64,000 nucleotides of DNA from Meandrina meandrites (lineage: Eukaryota; Cnidaria; Anthozoa; Scleractinia; Meandrinidae): NCBI GenBank assembly GCA_963693305.1, contig OY855916.1:4704001-4768000 (forward strand). The letters run 5' to 3'. This document shows positions 11,391 to 23,157 of the stretch, piece after piece. The number at the start of each line of letters is the position of its first letter. Position 1 is the first letter of the stretch. A program made the position numbers and the translations under genes. Under the pieces are notes generated by a model. That model was not told where the DNA came from. It did not search any database and worked only from the letters and a program-made list of their open reading frames with translations.

Positions 11391-12143
11391 ACATTCAGAA
11401 AAATATTAATTTTAGTTATAAAAATAAAATTGCTAATTGTTAAATCGTTTAGCAAACTGGCTAAAGGTGGAATAATTCCGATCTGCGAAGCAAGTAAGCT
11501 GTTTTTATGACAAAATCTACTGCTGAAATGGGTCGATTTCGATATCAGTAGGCGGAAAACTCGTAAATACTCGTACATTTACTGATACAAACGGTCCTAA
11601 CTTTTGAAATGACGAAAACATACATGGCATTTTTCAAATTTTGGCCAAATACTCTTTACGGCTGTGTAGGGTAGACTTAGCAACAAGGTCCCAATTTTCA
11701 GTAATTAGCTTCTAAATCATGGCTATTTTCAGCCTTCGATCGACGACGATTTTTAGTGGTCATTATATACTTGATTTCGCACTTCCAGATAGATAGAGGG
11801 AAAACTTGCTACTTTCATGGTAAACTAAAAATGTATATGAACAAATTGATATAAAATTTGCTGGTATTCGACGCGAAAAAAATATTTTCCAGGGGTTCGA
11901 AAAATGCCTATCTTTTAATTTTTTAGACGTTGTGGCGGACCCGGAACGGGCAAAATCTTTTATGGCTCCTAACGCGGCCAGAAAATCACTTTTAATCAAA
12001 CCAAATCTGTTTTAGTTCTAGCGTTGGCAGAGTTTCAAGCAAAATTAGTTTTACGCGAATTTGCGAGTGGGTGGTTCTTACAAAGACAGCCTCTTAAATC
12101 CGAATAAAAAACTGGCTGCTAAGCTCTGACTTAAGAACATTAC
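11391..12143. other. Intronic or 3' flank of gene A
   Basis: AT-rich. The stretch around 11935-12080 (gttggcagagtttcaagc, gcgaatttgcgagtgggtgg) has an inverted homologue near 17110-17260, so it belongs to a dispersed repeat. No ApoL-like exon is present here. Confidence 0.5.
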
Positions 12144-12278
12144 CATTTGTTGACGTTGTTGAAATATCATCCTCAGGGTCAGAGCTATGTGGCTCTGATG
12201 ATTCACTGGAAGATGTGTCGACATCTCCCAAGTAGCCAGATTCTTTGGGAACATCACTTTCTTCGTCACCGGTAATAA
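12144..12278 (-). CDS. Gene A exon 9, acidic Ser-rich tail or linker
   Basis: 135 nt, acceptor tttaacag. GYLGDVDTSSSESSEPHSSD matches gene B 46566-46721. The gtaatg donor at 12143 leaves phase 1. If it is not used, the protein ends 16 codons further on at a TAA. Confidence 0.65.
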
Positions 12279-15200
12279 CTGTTAAAGAAAAAGACAAATG
12301 CAAAAAAAAAAATTAAATTGATGTTTCTTACAATTATGCCACAAAGGAAAATTATTGTATTTTTCTTGATAGTTTTTTATTAAATAAAAGAAAGAGAAAC
12401 AAGCAAACTTATTGTGTCACCGCATTGGAAAACATTACAAATATCAACGTTGCTGATGGTGCGTAAGTTATGGCATTAAAGAGGACATCATTTAGAAGTA
12501 GCAAGCATTAACACGATCGTGACAATGACATAAATCAAATTCTGGTAATATGAAAACACAACTTAGACTAGAAAAGATGATGTGAGGTTGCTTATTTACC
12601 GTGTTGCTTTTGTGCTAACTCAGCAGCTTTTGCGAGTTCTGACCAATCAATTGTCTGGGAGCATTCTTTACCAGCCCTTATCTCCTCAGAAAATCTGTGC
12701 AGTGGAAAATAATATGTTAATTTTATCAAATGCAAATACTTTTAAAGAGTAAATTATGTCACTGGAACTTCGCTTGACGTGTTAGAACCCGCATGACCAG
12801 AACAAAGAGAAGATGTAACATAAATCACACATTTAATAGATTTATTTGATAAGAAGGTTTGCTCCTTGTCATTTTAGTTAAGAAAAGAGGACTTATAAGT
12901 TTTTCAGTCCTAACAATTATGATCTAGAAGTCTAGAGTATCAGCCTGATTATTCATTGTCATCTTGTTAAGTTTTCAGGCCAGACAATTCTAAAATGTTG
13001 CTGGCCATACTAGGATCCTATGGAAGTAATACTCGTAATCACTTTACCTATGGAAAAAGAGAAAAGTACTTGCAAACAAGGAAAGCTATTAGGTCCAAGT
13101 AGAATTAAGGTTTAGTCTAGATCAGAAGAGCAATTATGAAAATGGTACTTTTTAACTACAATTGTCCCGAAAATAAATATAGTATAGATAGATGCAAAAA
13201 CGGAAGCATTATTTTTGTTCACTCATATTACAGATTCCATTTTGGTCACAGATTTTACCCTTTTGGGGGGCAATTCAACTTACATTGCAGATTTTGCAAA
13301 GAGCTTGTAGTCAAGTTTATATCCACTGTTATGAATAATTTACCTTTTGGTTACATCTTCAAGGTAATTTGCAATCCTCTCATTGCCATGATTTATGGCA
13401 ATAACCTCTGGTAATACTGGCTTGTCCTTGTACGCATCAAAGACTACTCTTCCAGCTGAAGAGGTGAAGATTGTTTTGATAAATTGCAGAGCACCACATT
13501 CTGCAGCTGCATAAACCAAGACGCGTAGCATTTGGACTGGTTGCGAGGATCCTAAGAAAGGTAAGTGAAACATTTATTAAGTTTTATGTATTCTACAAGT
13601 CTGGGAAAAAGCATCTATTGAGATAAGTAGATTTACACTCTCTTAGACTGAACCTTTTCCATCAATAGCAGGTTATCCCATACTTGCTATAATATTATAA
13701 CTAGGAATAGTTGACACTACAGCTGCCCCACTGTTAGTCAGTTTTTTTGTTTTTAAGCACATCCGTTACTACTGTCGCTTGATATTTTAATTGGCTCTTT
13801 TATTTATTTATTTATTTATTTATTTTTTTTTTTTTTTGGGGGGGGGGGGGACGTTTGGCGTCGCATGATGAATGATCACGTGAACAAGACAGTGACTACA
13901 ACAGTTTGATATCATTTCGCCTATTTTGCTGTTATGAGTAATCTCAGTGAGGATAAACGTTAGTTATAGCAAAACGTTTTAAACTACTATTTGAGCCCAA
14001 CTGTTTTCAATAAATTTGGGCTTGGAGCTAAAGCAAGAATTAAAAACTCGAGAGCTGGGTCAGAGAGGATGCCTCAAGAGTCTTGCTTATCGTTTATCAC
14101 GATGAAATTTGTAGACAAGATATACACGTTCTTGTTCCTTGACAAATAAACTCTATCTTTCATCTTCGAGACCTTGTAAAATGGCACTGAAATGAATAGA
14201 GCGTGTGAGCGTGTCGTTGATCCTTTGTGAGCGTTTCGGCAATCCTTTGCGAGCCGCTTTGACGAAAATCAAGATTTTTTCCGGTACCGTTCTCTGAATG
14301 CACACATTTTACCTATCTACGCGGGGACCTCTAAGGTGCCTCCTCGGGTTCCGGCCTTTGGGTCGGAACCCTGCGCGGGCACAAGTAAATAATAAAATTA
14401 CTTCTGGTCACAAAATCAACTTACCAAGACTTCCCGAATTTTGTGTTTCACCCCTGGTGGTTTCAGAGTTGTTAGGCAAACTATGACACGTATCATACAT
14501 ATCAAAAAGCCTCTTCTGTAGGTTTTCGTCAACTACTATTTGATGTAGAATCTCTTCCACTGGGTCTCCATAGTACATGACTTCAGTGTGCCCCAAATAT
14601 TTGCCATCTTGTGACTCCAGCAAAACTGGGACTGAACCAGGAACGTTTGAAGCTGCAGAAGAAATTCAAAATGCACGAACTTTCTTAAATTATGATATTT
14701 TAGCTATCATTTATTCAGAATGATAGCTTGGCAGCTCTTTTTTCACTAACTGCTCTTCACTTGCTTTTTCCATCTCTAAGATACTTAAACTGCATAAATA
14801 CTGTCATTGGTACTACTCTTCTTAAAGCTTTAGACTTTGGTGTTTCACATATACACACAAAGTTCCATAAAGATGGGACCAGAACCACGTTTGTCAATTA
14901 CATCACCACTTTTGGTAAACAACTCAGTTACCAGTTAGCGTGGGACACGCAAGGCATGGGTAGCCTTCTGAGGATTGGTGAAGCAAAGTCTATGAAAGAC
15001 CTGGTTTGTGATTGAACTAAGGTTTAGATGATGGCTCTCCAAACATCAACTTGGTGGAGGCTAAATTTCATTACAAGCCACTTAGTATCAGGCCATGTAT
15101 AACCGACTAGATTGACAGCGTTCTTCATGACGGGAAACAAAGGGGTTGCCAGTTATGAAGTGACTACAAAGTTTCTTTAAATCAACAGAGGTGTCGAACA

Positions 15201-18200
15201 AGGTCCATGCCGCCTTTGGCCCATGTTTTTCACTCTCATAGTCAATAGTGCAAGTACTGTGCACTCAAGAGCCAACTTAACAGTTAAGTCCGTGGACGAT
15301 ATCACACTTGAGAATGAAAAATTTGTGCTTGACACTGACTTGTGTTAGACCAAACAACTTTGGCCTTCAATGGTTTTTAAAAAACCAACTGAGTGACGGC
15401 TTTTCTAACGGTTCACAATTCTGTGCGTACTATGCCAGCAAAAACGTAACGAATAACAGCTGCGAGAGATTATGCGAGGGATTTGGAAACATCCGGGATG
15501 TCAATATGTTAGTTTCCTGCATTGCTGTCTCTCTGTCTGTTTGAGCCTTGGAAACAGGGTTAAAAGAACGTAGAAGAGCGGTTCGGGTTGGAGACAACAA
15601 TTCTAAAATTGCCCAGCATGCGAACCAGTTTATCCATAGTATAGACTTCGAGCACGTGCCTATAGTAGACAAGGCTCGTAATTTTCACGAGAGACTTTTC
15701 TCGAGGCCTGGTATTCGCAGAGAGACAGCAATGCATGTGGGAAACGGACATATTGACACCCCGGATGTTAACAAATCTCTCACGTTAAGTTTTTATTAAC
15801 GTTGTTTCTAACGTTAACACAAGTCAGTGTCAAGCACAAATTTTGCATTCTGATGTCCATCCCTGACTGCAATTTTAGAAAGAAAAGAAAACCTGAAATT
15901 TGCGCTTATTTTGTTGTTATATCTCATTAGTATTCAACACGTGCAGTAGCTCAATACGTCTACCCATACTACCTTTGGGATTGGCTTGTGCAGTTTTGTG
16001 CCTTTTTTCCGACAATGTTTCTCGAAATAGCTGTATGTAATAGGACTACACGCTTGTCCAATTTGGAAATAATTGGATGAAATCTAATTATTTCCAAATT
16101 CGACAAGCGTGTATTCCTTTTACCTATTAATTATATAGCCAGTCAGTCAATCCAGCTTAAACACTTATGTCCAGAACGGAAAAAGCCTACAGTAATAGCA
16201 AGAATAACATAGCATCTGCAACTCAGTGAAAGCATTGTCTTCACAAATAAAACTTAATAAAACAGTGCAATTTTATTCACCTGAGTTTGTGAAGCTTGCT
16301 ACAGGGTGAAAATACAGCATCGATCGATGAAAGTCGTAAACAAAGTGACACTTTGTAATTGTCCGAACAAGCTTTATAACTTCTTGAATCTGACGTCCTC
16401 CTTTCCACTATCTGGTTCGTATTCGTCACATTTCAGCGAAAAACGACAAGGAATCGCTTCTACACCACCCAATCGCTTTTCACACCACATGCATAAACGA
16501 GACAAGTTTAGTGGAATTCAGCAAAAACACTTTTGTCAAGATCCACTAAACGCTGTCTTCTTTCCCTCTATACTATATCCTTTTGATACACTACATGAAG
16601 CACGAGAAGACTTTTTGCACTACCTGAAGGTGCCGCTCACTGTAATAGATGGGGGAGGCCACCCACAGGGTCCTGCAACCATAGGACCCTCTCGCAAACA
16701 GGAAACAGAAAGGAATGACAATATTTATGTAATAAATAATGCTAACAAACCTGGAAAGTAACCAAGTAGGGAACCATTACTCAATCGTTCCAGTTCAACT
16801 GTGCCTAAATGTGCAAACGTAGCACGTCCTTTGGTAACTCCAGGTAGCAACTTTGTATCAATTGTAAAACAACATGGTCCTCCACCCTGCAAGAAGAAGC
16901 AAGTAGTCCTGACATGGTTGTGGAGAAACAATTCATGGATGTGACTAACATCTGTAGACAACTAAAATGACAAAGACAGAGTTTATGATATTTTCAAAAT
17001 GGGCAAAATTCACGCTCAGCAATTCAACTAATACTGTTATTTTGAAGACATGAAGACTAATTTCGCGCTGAACATAACATAGAAATGAGCCCTTTGAGAC
17101 ATTAAGAGGCTGTCTCTGTAAGAATCACCCACTCGCAAATTTGTGTCGAAACAATTTTGCTTGAAACTCTGCCAACTGAAAGACTTTACCGAGACTAGAA
17201 CTAAAAAAAAGTTGTTTTGGCACAAAATGATTTTCTGGCCACGTAATGAGCTATTAAATACATTGCCCCTTCCAGGCCCTTAACAACATCTGAAAAATTA
17301 AGAAATAGGTAGTTTTCGCGTCGCTGTAATAAACATTACATGTTTACTAAGAAAGAAAGTACTAAATTTCCCCTCAATTTATTTGGAAATTTGAAATCAA
17401 GTATATTATGGTCACTACAAATCGGCTTCAATCAAAGTCTGAACATTACCATAATTTTAAAGCATATTTTTGAAAATTGGGACGTAGTAGCTAACTCTAC
17501 TCAACACAGCTGGAAAGTGTAGTTGTTTATCAGCCAAAATGTGCAAACTCACATGTACGAATTCAGGATTTCAAAACCTTCTACCGAAAGTGGCAGCCCA
17601 TGTACAAAATATTTACAATTTTTTCGCCTCTACAAGATACATAGGATATGTAAGCGTTTCGAAAACAGCTTTTCCCACAGGCTAGAATCTTGTCACACTG
17701 GTTTGAATGTCATTGTAACAAAGTTAATGCAGGTCTGTATTTCACTTAAATCTGTTCAACAGCCCATACCACCTGTCACTTGTTACCAAATTTGAACAGA
17801 AATCATACATTAGGAATGCGAAGAATTCTTACACAGGAATGCAGGAAGTCCCCACATATCCTTGTATCACTGACTAGACATGCGACATGAGGCAAAAAGA
17901 CACCTTTAACATTTTAGTTAAACAGAAGTTATGGGGAGGCTGTCTAAACATACCCAGAATTGTAAATGTATACTGCAGGTAAAACACTCTACCTTTAAAG
18001 GACTCTCTTTTCGATTGGCATCAACTTCATAATTAATATCTTCAAGTGTTGGTTGGAATGAAAATAAATTCTCTGTAACAGTAAGAAAGTAAATACAATA
18101 GTTAGACAGTTACAAATTTCATTTAAAAATGCCGGAAGACTAGTAGTAGAAATGTAAGGAATAATTCCACCCTGTCATGTAATTTATTCAAAATGGCTGT

Positions 18201-21200
18201 CAATGATGTAACCAATGTGAAGCAAGGTGGAGCAAGTATGGAGCAGGATGATGTCATCATGACATCACAGATAACGTCATGCTGACATCATAGATGACGT
18301 CATTCTAGTACCTCCTCTTAGATGAGGCCATGCTAGTCCCCCCCCCCCCCCCCCCTAGATGATGCCATTTTAGTACCCCTCTTAGATAGCGTCATGCTAG
18401 TACCCCATGATGCCAGCGCCCAGCCAAGTGGAGTAAAGTGGGGTGATGGGGTAAGGGTGGAGCAAGTGGAGCAAGGAGGGTAAAGTGGTGTGATGGGGTA
18501 AGGGTGAACGACGTGGAGCAAGGAGGGTAACGTGGGGTGATGGGGCTAGGGTGGAGCAAGTGGGTGCAAACTGAATGGATTCAAGATGGCCGCCACCTAT
18601 ACCCCCTTGCCCCTGGCATTACATAACTGGAAGTGATGTTCATATGCAATTACTATGGCAACAGAGCCAGAAGTGAATCCGTAGGGGGGGGGGGGGGGGG
18701 GAAATGACGTAGGCAAAGTGGAGCGTGTATTTCAGGTGGAGCAAATACCTCTGATGAGGTATGGGGGTATCTCCTCTGATGGTGTATCCCCCTCTGATGA
18801 TGTATGGGTCTACTCGTAATATGAATATGAATGGAAGATAAAACAAGATAGAATGATGTGGATGCATGAAACAATTAATTAGTGTACATATACTACTGAC
18901 CACAGAGTCAGTCCATTTTGAAACTATAGTAACAGATATATGTGGAGATATTATAAAAACTTCAAAAAAGATAAAATATTGAGGTTTTGTAGAACACTGA
19001 AAAATTCAGCAACATCTAGAAATGTATACCTGATGAACACTGAAAATCACTCCCTGACAGTATTCCACTTGTAGTAAATAGGTCAGAAGAAGAGTTATCT
19101 TCCCCTTAACTGTCAGATGTCATCTGTAAAAATTTAGAATTAAAAAACAATACTTTAAAATAGATACTTGATCAGTTTGGTGACATCACGGATTGTTGTC
19201 AATATTACAACAATAAATGGAAATTTGAAGGGCAATTCCATATTTCCTTATGAGGCAACACTTGAAATGGTGCACCATCCCACATTTTGTTGCCATCCAC
19301 TAATTTTCCTGGAACTTTTGCCACAATATTTACATAACAATTTTTGCATGGAAAAAGAGATCTTTGCATTGCTCCCACAATATGCCACTTTAATCGAAAC
19401 TTTAAACCCAAGTATCAATCAATCAATTAATCAATAAAATTTATTTTACCTTGGAGCTCACGGGGGCTGACTAGGCCCCTAGCAAACATATGCTAATATG
19501 CTGAGGAAAAAAAAAAGTCCTCAAACCCAGTAGTCAAAACGCCAGCCAGCCAGAAGCTGAGCTGAAGAGGGCAAACAGTATCTTAGAGAAGGCGTATAAT
19601 ATGACAGCAAAGAAAGTTCTAGGATATAAGACAAAGAAAGTTAAGCCATGGATCAGTAAAGAATCATGCGACCTGATTGAGCAGAGGAAAGCGATAAAAC
19701 TAAAACTTGATGGAACCAACTCCGAACGACTGAAAGAAAAGAGGCGAGTATAAAGCCAAAGACCGTGAAGTGAAGAGACAAATATGCAGGGACAAGAGGA
19801 ATTGGGCAGAAGGGATAGCAAAAGAAGCAGAGGAAGCAGCGAACATGCAACACATGAAGACTCTTTACAACTTAACTAAAACGATCTGCAATGACAAACC
19901 AAGGCAGAGCACACTAGTCAACAACAGAAATGGTAACGCCTTATCCAGCGATGAAGATAAAAGGAAACGGTGGAGCTAGAACATTTCATGTTTTACTCAA
20001 TAGGGAGGAGCCAGCCTACCCGATCAATGAAGAAGATTGTGAACAGCAGGACATAGCTTACATAGACACGGGACCTGTGAGCAAAGCTGAGATAAGAAGG
20101 GCAATTAAGAGTCTTAAGAATAGTAAAACCCCTGGTGAGATATGATAACAGCAGAACTACTGAAGGCAGACCTTGAATTTACAACCGACAGAGTGAAAGA
20201 ACTTATAGACACAATCTGAAGTATGGAAAAGGTCCCACGTAAATGGAAGAGGGGGCTTATTATTAAGATACCAAAGAAAGGGAACTTAAGGGAGTGTATG
20301 AACTGGCGGGGAGTGACGATCTCCTACCAGTTGTTAGCAAGATATTGGGAAGAATTGTAATTGATCGCATTTACATGGGGATTGACAGCAGGCACCGTAA
20401 GGAACAGGCTGGATTTAGATGTATATATTATATATTAGAGCAAGTGAATGAATGGCAGGCAACTCTCTTACATCAATTTCGTAGATTTTGAGAAGGCGTT
20501 TGACTCAGTGCACAGAAATGGCTTATGGATGATAATGAATCAATATGGTATCCCATAGAAGATCATCAACATAGTTAAAGGACTGTACGATGGCTTTGAA
20601 TGTGCTGTTGTCGAGGAGGAAACAACCTCAGAACGGTTTGAACTAACCACTGGCGTCAAGCAAGGATGTACAATGTCTGACTTTCTTTTCCTGCTCATTA
20701 TAGACTGGGTAATGAGGCATACTGTGAAAGAGGAACTGGGCTGAGATGGAAATTTACATCAAAACTTGAGGACAGCGACTTTGCTGATGATGTAGCTTTA
20801 ATTTCCTCAACACAAAGACACGTGCAGTTGAAAACAAACAGGCTGGTAGAAAATGCAGAAAAGACAGGCCTTTGGGTAAATGTCGGGAATTGCAAAGTCA
20901 TGAGAGTCAATGCACGGAATAATGAAGTCATCACAGTGAATGGTCTGGCATTGGAAGATGTAGAGAAGTTTATCTACCTAGGAGCCACAGTATGTAAACA
21001 AGGGGGTGGAGAAGAAGACATCAAGGCTAGGCTAGGGAAAGCAAGGGGAGCGTTTGTGAAGCTAAATCAAGTATGGAATTCCAGCAGTGTGTCGAGGAAG
21101 ATGAAGATCAGGCTGTACAAAACATTGGTCAAACCAGTTCTCATGTATGGTTGCGCAACATGGAAAATGAATGAAGGTGATGCTAAGAAAATCTATGTGT

Positions 21201-22278
21201 TTCAGAACTGATGCCTGAGAAGGATAATAAAGATTAAATGGCAAGATAAGACTAGTAATAGAGAGCTACTGGAAAGGGCTAATGTGGAGAGGTTGAGTGA
21301 AGAGGTAAGAAGAAGGAGATGGCGATGGCGATTCATTGGACACATCCTCAGACAACAACCTGACAATGACTGTGTTACAGCCCTTACATGGACCCCAGAG
21401 GGAAAGAGAAAGAGAGGCTGGCCAAAAACAACCTGGCGGTGCACGCACAGTAGAAAAGGAGAGGTCCAAAGCAGGGTGGCAGTCCTGGAGAGAGGTGCGC
21501 ACTGCAGCACAAGACAGGAATCGATAGAGAGCACATGTGGGGGCCCTATGCGCCAACTTGGCACCAGGGGATAGATAACAGGAAACAGTCAAAATGTTTA
21601 ATTTGTTTTAGGTGTTAATTTCCTTTTGTGGCTGTGATAATTTTTACTTCTAAGTGCACGTATCTGAAGAATGTATGTTTACAAGTGAATGTTTCTAGCT
21701 TAAGAACATTTTTACATTATTTGCCAATTATACAAGCTCATTATTCTGATTAGAAGTATAAAAGTTCACCATGAAGTCAGAACAACATCGTTTCATTTCT
21801 GCAAAAAAAAAATGCTTTGCACAATCTGAAAAAATGTTAAAGTGCTACATATATAGTTGCTTATCAAGATATCATTTACCTCCATTGGGACTTGAGGAAG
21901 TGTGAAATTTGTATTGAAGCCTGTTCTGTCTGATGATGTTCCATGCCTAGCCAAAAAACTGCACCCTTGATTGTTCAGCAGCATGTTGTTCTGTTCTGTC
22001 ACATTCTCACCACTGAAAGACGCTGTGGATAGAATGCTTTCTTCTGAAAATAGCAATAGAAACAATTCTGTGAGTACCCGGTATATGATTCTCCAGTTTT
22101 GTTCGTTTTGTTTTAATTTGATTAATTAGTTTAATTTTTAATTTCAGACAGGCCGTAAGTTAGTTACTTACTTAAGAGGGATCAGGAATTGGAAAAGCAT
22201 TAGAAAAGTTATTAAGGCAATATCTGTACCTTGTTGCATGTCATCCAGTTCCATGACATACTCTCCAATAAGTGACAT
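12144..22278 (-). CDS. Gene A: acidic N-terminus, IPT/TIG-like and ankyrin-like protein (nine exons, one in-frame stop)
   Basis: Exons, 5' to 3': 22230-22278, 21880-22043, 19030-19123, 17993-18072, 16751-16886, 14425-14652, 13344-13551, 12600-12694, 12144-12278. All have AG acceptors and GT donors and every phase matches. The sum is 1,189 nt, ending in phase 1. The last six align exon for exon with gene B (136, 208 and 95 nt are identical lengths). Exons 4-6 give a fold I read as IPT/TIG: a GG turn, GRATF..LG, DGSLLG-like NGSLLG, then VPGSVPVLLESQDG and HTEVMYY. Exon 7 resembles an ankyrin repeat (AAAECGALQFIK, then LPEVIAINHGNERIANYL). Exon 9 is acidic and Ser-rich. Exon 3 has a TAA at 19106-19108, so the full frame is broken unless a later start is used. 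No Met-initiated upstream exon was found beyond 22278. The next exon downstream is either unseen or the HEPN exon at 3472-4278, whose phase fits. The order TIG then ankyrin recalls CAMTA and NF-kB relatives, but the DNA-binding parts are not seen. Confidence 0.65.
12600..12694 (-). CDS. Gene A exon 8
   Basis: 95 nt, same length as 47028-47122 in gene B. Contains IDWSELAKAAELAQKQ, a helix that recurs in the paralogue. Confidence 0.7.
13344..13551 (-). CDS. Gene A exon 7, ankyrin-like
   Basis: 208 nt, acceptor cttag, donor gtaaat. LRVLVYAAAECGALQFIK and LPEVIAINHGNERIANYL have ankyrin-repeat spacing. Same length as gene B 48079-48286. Confidence 0.75.
13801..13851. repeat. (TTTA)n / poly-T / poly-G composite
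   Basis: tatt tetranucleotides run into about 15 T and then about 12 G, in the intron between gene A exons 6 and 7. Confidence 0.85.
14425..14652 (-). CDS. Gene A exon 6, end of IPT/TIG and linker
   Basis: 228 nt. SVPVLLESQDGKYLGHTEV and MYY look like the last strands of an IPT/TIG fold. DPVEEILHQIV and following residues are a helical linker. Ends in phase 1 at gtaagt. The gene B counterpart is 48623-48823. Confidence 0.75.
15309..15851. mobile_element. Foldback / TIR DNA element in gene A intron
   Basis: Ends of about 40 bp are inverted (gcttgacactgacttgtgtt at the left, aacacaagtcagtgtcaagc at the right). Inner arms share agagagacagcaatgca in inverted form. Short frames inside are shadows of the palindrome. 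Confidence 0.75.
16039..16121. repeat. Short palindrome
   Basis: cacgcttgtccaatttggaa and its inverse ttccaaattcgacaagcgtg flank a 15-20-base loop. Confidence 0.8.
16751..16886 (-). CDS. Gene A exon 5, IPT/TIG core
   Basis: 136 nt, acceptor cttgcag, donor gtttgt. Contains GGGPCCFTI, GRATFAHLGTVEL and NGSLLG. Same length and phase as 49243-49378 in gene B. Confidence 0.75.
17110..17270. repeat. Dispersed repeat, inverted partner of 11935-12080
   Basis: Shares cactcgcaaattt, gcttgaaactctgcca and ttttctggcca words with 11935-12080 on the opposite strand. The two copies bracket much of gene A. Confidence 0.5.
17993..18072 (-). CDS. Gene A exon 4, start of the IPT/TIG region
   Basis: 80 nt. Ends ..RKESPLK, matching ..PKESPLE in gene B. 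Phase 1 in, phase 0 out. Confidence 0.65.
18195..18560. repeat. Minisatellite with two unit types
   Basis: First a unit with gatgacgtcat/ctagtacc variants, then a unit of about 48 bp with ggggtgatggggtaagggtg. A run of about 18 C lies near 18337-18354 and a run of about 18 G near 18686-18702. Confidence 0.75.
19030..19123 (-). pseudogene. Gene A exon 3 with nonsense codon
   Basis: 94 nt, with phase 0 in and phase 1 out, homologous to the MSDN exons of gene B (54198-54276, 60750-60828). Codon 6 is TAA (plus-strand tta at 19106-19108), where unit 1 has TCA. Skipping the exon would break the frame, since 94 is not a multiple of 3. Confidence 0.6.
19441..21600 (+). mobile_element. Decayed non-LTR retrotransposon (reverse transcriptase and C-terminal region)
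   Basis: Recognisable in order on the plus strand across several frames: RRAIKSLKNSKTPG near 20095, KRGLIIKIPKKGN near 20250, KEQAGFR near 20400, FEKAFDSVHR near 20495, TTGVKQGCTMSDFLF near 20655, ADDVALIS near 20785, then VEKFIYLGATV and VLMYGCATWKMN (20970-21165), and a C-terminal block WRFIGHILR with KRKRGWPKTTW (21320-21440). Frameshifts and stops separate these pieces, so it is dead. The GHILR / RGRPKTTW-like tail is typical of RTE-related LINEs from memory; the clade is not certain. It sits within the gene A intron between exons 2 and 3, in the opposite orientation. Confidence 0.85.
21880..22043 (-). CDS. Gene A exon 2, Asn/Ser-rich
   Basis: 164 nt, acceptor ttttcag, donor gtaaat. It has phase 1 in and phase 0 out, the same as the shorter gene B exon at 55140-55213. 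Low-complexity, predicted disordered. No domain recognised. Confidence 0.55.
22230..22278 (-). CDS. Gene A exon 1 of those visible (MSLIGEYVMELDDMQQ)
   Basis: 49 nt. The exon begins with ATG directly after a tttttag acceptor and ends in phase 1 at gtacag. It is the same length and phase as the gene B exons at 55475-55523 and 62022-62070 (MSLLDDFQMEIDDDEQ). The internal ATG need not be the true start. Confidence 0.6.
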
Positions 22279-23112
22279 CTAAAAAAACATTGACATTAAT
22301 ACCAGAGTCTAACACAATTGACGAAAAGCTACGAATAACATGATCACATTTTTCCTTGATTAAAAATCACTGGATATCAGCATTTTGTGCAAAGAGCAAT
22401 TTCATTAAGAGTTGTTTTAGCCTGTTGAACTCTTCTTTTTTCCTTCATTATAACCGTGTCTTGATTGGTGGGATGTAAGGCCTCCAGGTTCAAATGCACG
22501 GGTGTGTCACAAACCAGTTGTGCTTATGTCTCATGAAAATGTTCTGAACCAAATCATCACAATCGACTCAAAGAACAACAATGACACTGTAATATAGACC
22601 AATACGAGATAAGCTTGATTTTAAGTTGAAATCAATTAAAATTGACAACGAAGAAAGAGTTATCTTTTTAGAGTGCAATATTCAAGATCTAGATTTCTCT
22701 AGATCTCTTCAGGAAAATACCGAAGAAGGAAAAATTACAATCTGGCAACCATTCGGTAAATAATTGTTCACTTTCTCAGTGATCAGAATGAACAACGTTA
22801 AATTCCGCTGTAAAACTAAGCTTTCACATGTGCACAGCCTTCTAATCTTGTCAGACTAGCAGTTATGTGATTGGTTTGTTGATGAACAAACTCTGATTCT
22901 TTTGGTCAGAGCTTGTCTCGTGATTGGGTGGCCCTGGTTGCACTGTAATTGCTATAAATAAATAAAATACAAAATAAATAAATAAACTCTCTACTCATTT
23001 TAAAAAATGGGAAAAGTTAATTGGTACCTTTGACTAGCACCTAATAGAAAATAACCTTGTTTATATCTTTATATTTTCTTTGCCTTTATTTATTTTATTA
23101 ATAAGTAGTTTC

Positions 23113-23157
<45 letters not shown>

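Noticed and set aside
16306..16761. 151-codon plus-strand open frame
   Set aside because: Its 3' end lies antisense to gene A exon 5, composition is not protein-like and no motif was seen.
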